From: an uncultured Spirochaetaceae bacterium
GTDB lineage: Bacteria > Spirochaetota > Spirochaetia > Treponematales > Treponemataceae
DNA: 64,000 bases
Assembly: GCA_902802305.1 (NCBI GenBank)
Contig: CADCLG010000005.1
Location: 1-64,000 of the forward strand
Direction: 5' to 3'
The notes under the pieces were generated by a model. The model saw only the letters and a list, made by a program, of their open reading frames with translations. It was not told where the DNA came from and did not search any database. The translations under genes and the position numbers were made by a program. Within the stretch, counting starts at the first letter, position 1, and the number at the start of each line of letters is the position of its first letter. Of the stretch, positions 61,399 through 64,000 are shown piece by piece.

Positions 61399-64000
61399 CT
61401 ACTTCTGTAACAGCTTAAATACAAACTCTTCTTCTTCAAAGGCAACACCTGCATCGTCTTTTTCTGTAGGATAAAGGCCTTTTGCAAAGTAATTATCAAT
61501 GAGAGATACATAATAACGTGCAACAGAATCCCTTGGATTTTTGTCGAGCAGTTTTTTCATCATTTCGCTGGCTTTTATGTACTCGCGATTTTCAAAGACT
61601 TTCAGCGCCTCTTCCCAGGCTGCAACATATTCAAGCTGTTCAGGTGTGGCAAGTTCTTTTTCGTCCAGAAGCTCGTAAAGACGGATTGGTGTATTAACAT
61701 TAACTACACGAACACGGTCCAGACTGCGGATAAGAAAGTTATCACCAATAAGATTTCTGGTTGCTTCACTTATCAAAATACCGGCTGTATGATACTGCTT
61801 GTTTACACCTTCGAGACGAGACGCAAGGTTTACGTTATTACCCATCATAGTGTAGTTCTTTTTATTTTCAGAACCCATATATCCGGCAATCATTTCGCCA
61901 GAATTCAAACCGATACGGGTAAAGAGACGTCTGTTGTTTTCAACCATGATTTTAAATGCATCGTAAAGGTCATCTTCCATATCTTCAGGTTTTTCTCCGG
62001 CAGCGATTTCCATGATATATTTGTTCATTTCTGCTTCGGCTTTTTTCATTTTGATTGCAGCTGTACAGGCACGCTGAGCATGGTCTTCCATTTTTACAGG
62101 AGCCCCAACAAGAGCGATAATTGCATCTCCTTCGTATTTATCTACTGTACCGCGCTCGTCCATGATAATGTTTGACATTTTGGTAAGATAAAAGTTTAAA
62201 AGAGCAACAAGCTGGGAAGCCGTAAGCAATTCACTAAAGCCAGAGAACTTCTGAATATCTGTGAACATAGCCGTCATTTCAAGTCGCTGACCGCCAAGCT
62301 TGAAGGAAGAAGGATTTGCAACAATGTCGGCAACTACTTCTTTAGAAAGACACTGGCTGAAGGCATTTGTGATGAACTTTTTGTCTTTAGAAGCAGTAAC
62401 AAATCCTACGATTGTAGTTACGATGAAGGTAATAAAAAGTGAAACCAAAGGTATGACAACACCAATATAAGTTCTGCTTGTAATAAAGAACAAAAGGAAT
62501 ACAACAAGACAAGAAGCTATAAAAATAATACCTGTAATAATCTGATGACCTGTACCCTTGATTCTGTGAGATACAAAACTGTAAACCAGACAAAGTACAA
62601 ATGCAATCAGAATAGAGAGCCATACTGCACTATCATCAACAAAGTCCTGACTCAAAAGCTGATTTGCAATAGTATAGTGAACGCCCGGGTTTGGATAATG
62701 CTCTTCATACTGGGTAAGACCATAATCCGAGGTACTTGTTGCAGAAGTTCCTACGATACAAATTGCATTCTGAACTTTTTCCATGACTTCATTTCGGGAA
62801 GCAACAAATCTATCAAAATTCTGGCGGCATGCTTCAAAAGTAGCCTTAAAATCTTCTGCTTCATCTGGATACTCGCTGCACAACAATGCCTCATAATCAC
62901 CATGCAAGAAATTTTTATAGACATCAAAGAAAGTCTGGCGGTAGAAAAGATAATCATCAAATGTAAAATCCTCTTCCTGATTCATAAGAGACTCTCTTAC
63001 ATAAGAAGCATTACTGTAGGCATCAAAAGGATTATCTTCATCTTCACAATAATCAAAATAGCCCATATCGTTTAAAGCAGAAATATTTTCAGCAATATCT
63101 TTTTCCAAAAGAGAAAGACGATAAATACTCCAAAGTCCTATCAGATTGTAATCAAGATAATCAACATTTTTTGGATATTTAACAAGAACTGAACCATCTT
63201 TTGCACGAGGAATCTTAATATCTTTTGTAACAGAATCTGAAATGCGGGCGTTTTCAAGAATGATTTCCTTATCTTTTACAATTACCTTAGGATTTCCATA
63301 ATGCTTGAGGATAGGAACAAAAACCAGCTGTCCGTAATATTTTCCATTATATTTATAAACAAGATGAATACGACGCAAGTAACCATCCCTGTCAGGATCA
63401 GCATTTACAAATCCAGCCTTTTTAGCCTTTATCATAAAATTAGAAATAGCCGGAAGAACATGAGAGAACTCCGGAGTTTTTGTATCATCTTTGGTTTCGA
63501 TGTTATCCAGAGCAATGTAATTTGAAAGATATTCTTTATCTTCATCAGAGATTTCTGTTCCATCATCAAAAGTAAGTGTAAGGAAGGAATTATCAAAATA
63601 TTTGAGAGCTGTAGCAAGAGCAGCATCCTGAGATTCAATTGAGTGAAGGATATTAAGTTTGAGACTGTTTTTTATACTGTCGGTAGTATCAAGCATATCT
63701 TCGGCAACAGTTACCGCATCATCAGCGTTCAAGTCCCCTTCTGCATACTGACCTAAAATTTCTATGATTTTTTCATCAAGAGTTTCAAAATCTGAATCAA
63801 CATAATCAGGAAGAGTTTCTCTTACATAATGCTCATCAACCTTTGCCTGACTTTCATCAACAAAGCTTAAATCGAATACAACCGCTTCGGTTCCAAGTTC
63901 ACGAAGAGTAATAAGGGAATCTGCATATACATCACGCGAAAAAGGCCAGGTACCAATCTGTTCGATTGCAGTATCATCAACGGCTATCATTATGACATTT
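61399..64000 (-). CDS. CHASE2-domain class III adenylate/guanylate cyclase, start off window
   Basis: At least 866 residues; the frame is open at the window edge (NVI precedes the first Met), so the start lies beyond. The N-terminal part is a CHASE2 extracytoplasmic sensor (MIAVDDTAIEQIGTWPFSRD onward) with a long acidic, aromatic insertion. Three helices follow (coded at about 62370-62620), then a class III catalytic domain coded at about 61750-62290: MFTDIQKFSGFSELL with a metal-binding Asp, and YMGSENKKNYTMMGNNVNLA with the second. A TPR-like tail of about 80 residues ends the protein. It makes cAMP or cGMP in response to an unknown signal. No ribosome site could be examined. Confidence 0.9.
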   Translation of the reverse strand, partial: NVIMIAVDDTAIEQIGTWPFSRDVYADSLITLRELGTEAVVFDLSFVDESQAKVDEHYVRETLPDYVDSDFETLDEKIIEILGQYAEGDLNADDAVTVAEDMLDTTDSIKNSLKLNILHSIESQDAALATALKYFDNSFLTLTFDDGTEISDEDKEYLSNYIALDNIETKDDTKTPEFSHVLPAISNFMIKAKKAGFVNADPDRDGYLRRIHLVYKYNGKYYGQLVFVPILKHYGNPKVIVKDKEIILENARISDSVTKDIKIPRAKDGSVLVKYPKNVDYLDYNLIGLWSIYRLSLLEKDIAENISALNDMGYFDYCEDEDNPFDAYSNASYVRESLMNQEEDFTFDDYLFYRQTFFDVYKNFLHGDYEALLCSEYPDEAEDFKATFEACRQNFDRFVASRNEVMEKVQNAICIVGTSATSTSDYGLTQYEEHYPNPGVHYTIANQLLSQDFVDDSAVWLSILIAFVLCLVYSFVSHRIKGTGHQIITGIIFIASCLVVFLLFFITSRTYIGVVIPLVSLFITFIVTTIVGFVTASKDKKFITNAFSQCLSKEVVADIVANPSSFKLGGQRLEMTAMFTDIQKFSGFSELLTASQLVALLNFYLTKMSNIIMDERGTVDKYEGDAIIALVGAPVKMEDHAQRACTAAIKMKKAEAEMNKYIMEIAAGEKPEDMEDDLYDAFKIMVENNRRLFTRIGLNSGEMIAGYMGSENKKNYTMMGNNVNLASRLEGVNKQYHTAGILISEATRNLIGDNFLIRSLDRVRVVNVNTPIRLYELLDEKELATPEQLEYVAAWEEALKVFENREYIKASEMMKKLLDKNPRDSVARYYVSLIDNYFAKGLYPTEKDDAGVAFEEEEFVFKLLQK

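Overview
The window reads as chromosomal DNA from a low-GC spirochete, most likely a gut or rumen Treponema. This is inferred from several features together: GroEL without an adjacent GroES, FecR-domain/outer-membrane gene pairs, many signal-peptidase-II lipoproteins, a Cache chemoreceptor and a CHASE2 cyclase, a trypanosome/spirochete-type phosphofructokinase, and a glucuronoxylan pair (GH115 plus GH8). Gene density is high and no intergenic gap without a described element exceeds about 300 bases. I saw no insertion sequence, prophage, CRISPR array or rRNA. Layout: (1) 1-5490 holds a leftward operon of an RND/MMPL exporter, a LolA-like periplasmic protein and a truncated barrel-type protein, divergent from an ArsR repressor, with a compound palindrome at the exporter promoter. 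(2) 5506-8797 holds an AEC carrier, a small export protein and an alanine/glycine symporter behind a single-aptamer glycine riboswitch with its terminator. (3) 8860-14900 holds a chemoreceptor, tRNA-Cys and a sugar ABC operon (binding protein, frameshifted MalF-type permease, MalG-type permease with a large insertion). (4) 14977-20981 holds a membrane protein, a NUDIX hydrolase, a three-domain ECF transporter fusion, and a FecR/outer-membrane operon. (5) 21083-25859 holds groEL, an M48 protease, a LacI regulator and a small secreted protein. (6) 25971-44062 is the most distinctive block: a Cache-type membrane sensor with no output domain, a large FecR/FN3-like protein, and two consecutive cassettes of barrel protein plus paralogous lipoproteins, separated by a convergent ComFB-domain gene. 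(7) 44072-55599 is housekeeping: ParB/ParA, methyltransferases (Methyltransf_32-like, RsmG, RsmE), a VanY-type lipoprotein, an M29 peptidase, a zinc-protease-like protein, a TPR protein with a degenerate Mrr-like domain, an aminotransferase and an Lrp regulator. (8) 55708-64000 holds GH115, GH8, phosphofructokinase and a CHASE2 class III cyclase that runs off the window end. Functional picture: uptake and hydrolysis of plant polysaccharide feed glycolysis, and a large share of the DNA builds the cell envelope. Several promoters place the predicted transcription start at or within a few bases of the start codon, so leaderless mRNAs may be common here. Many genes are preceded by strong inverted repeats that look like operators. 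All functional assignments come from reading the translated sequences and known family motifs; no database search was run.
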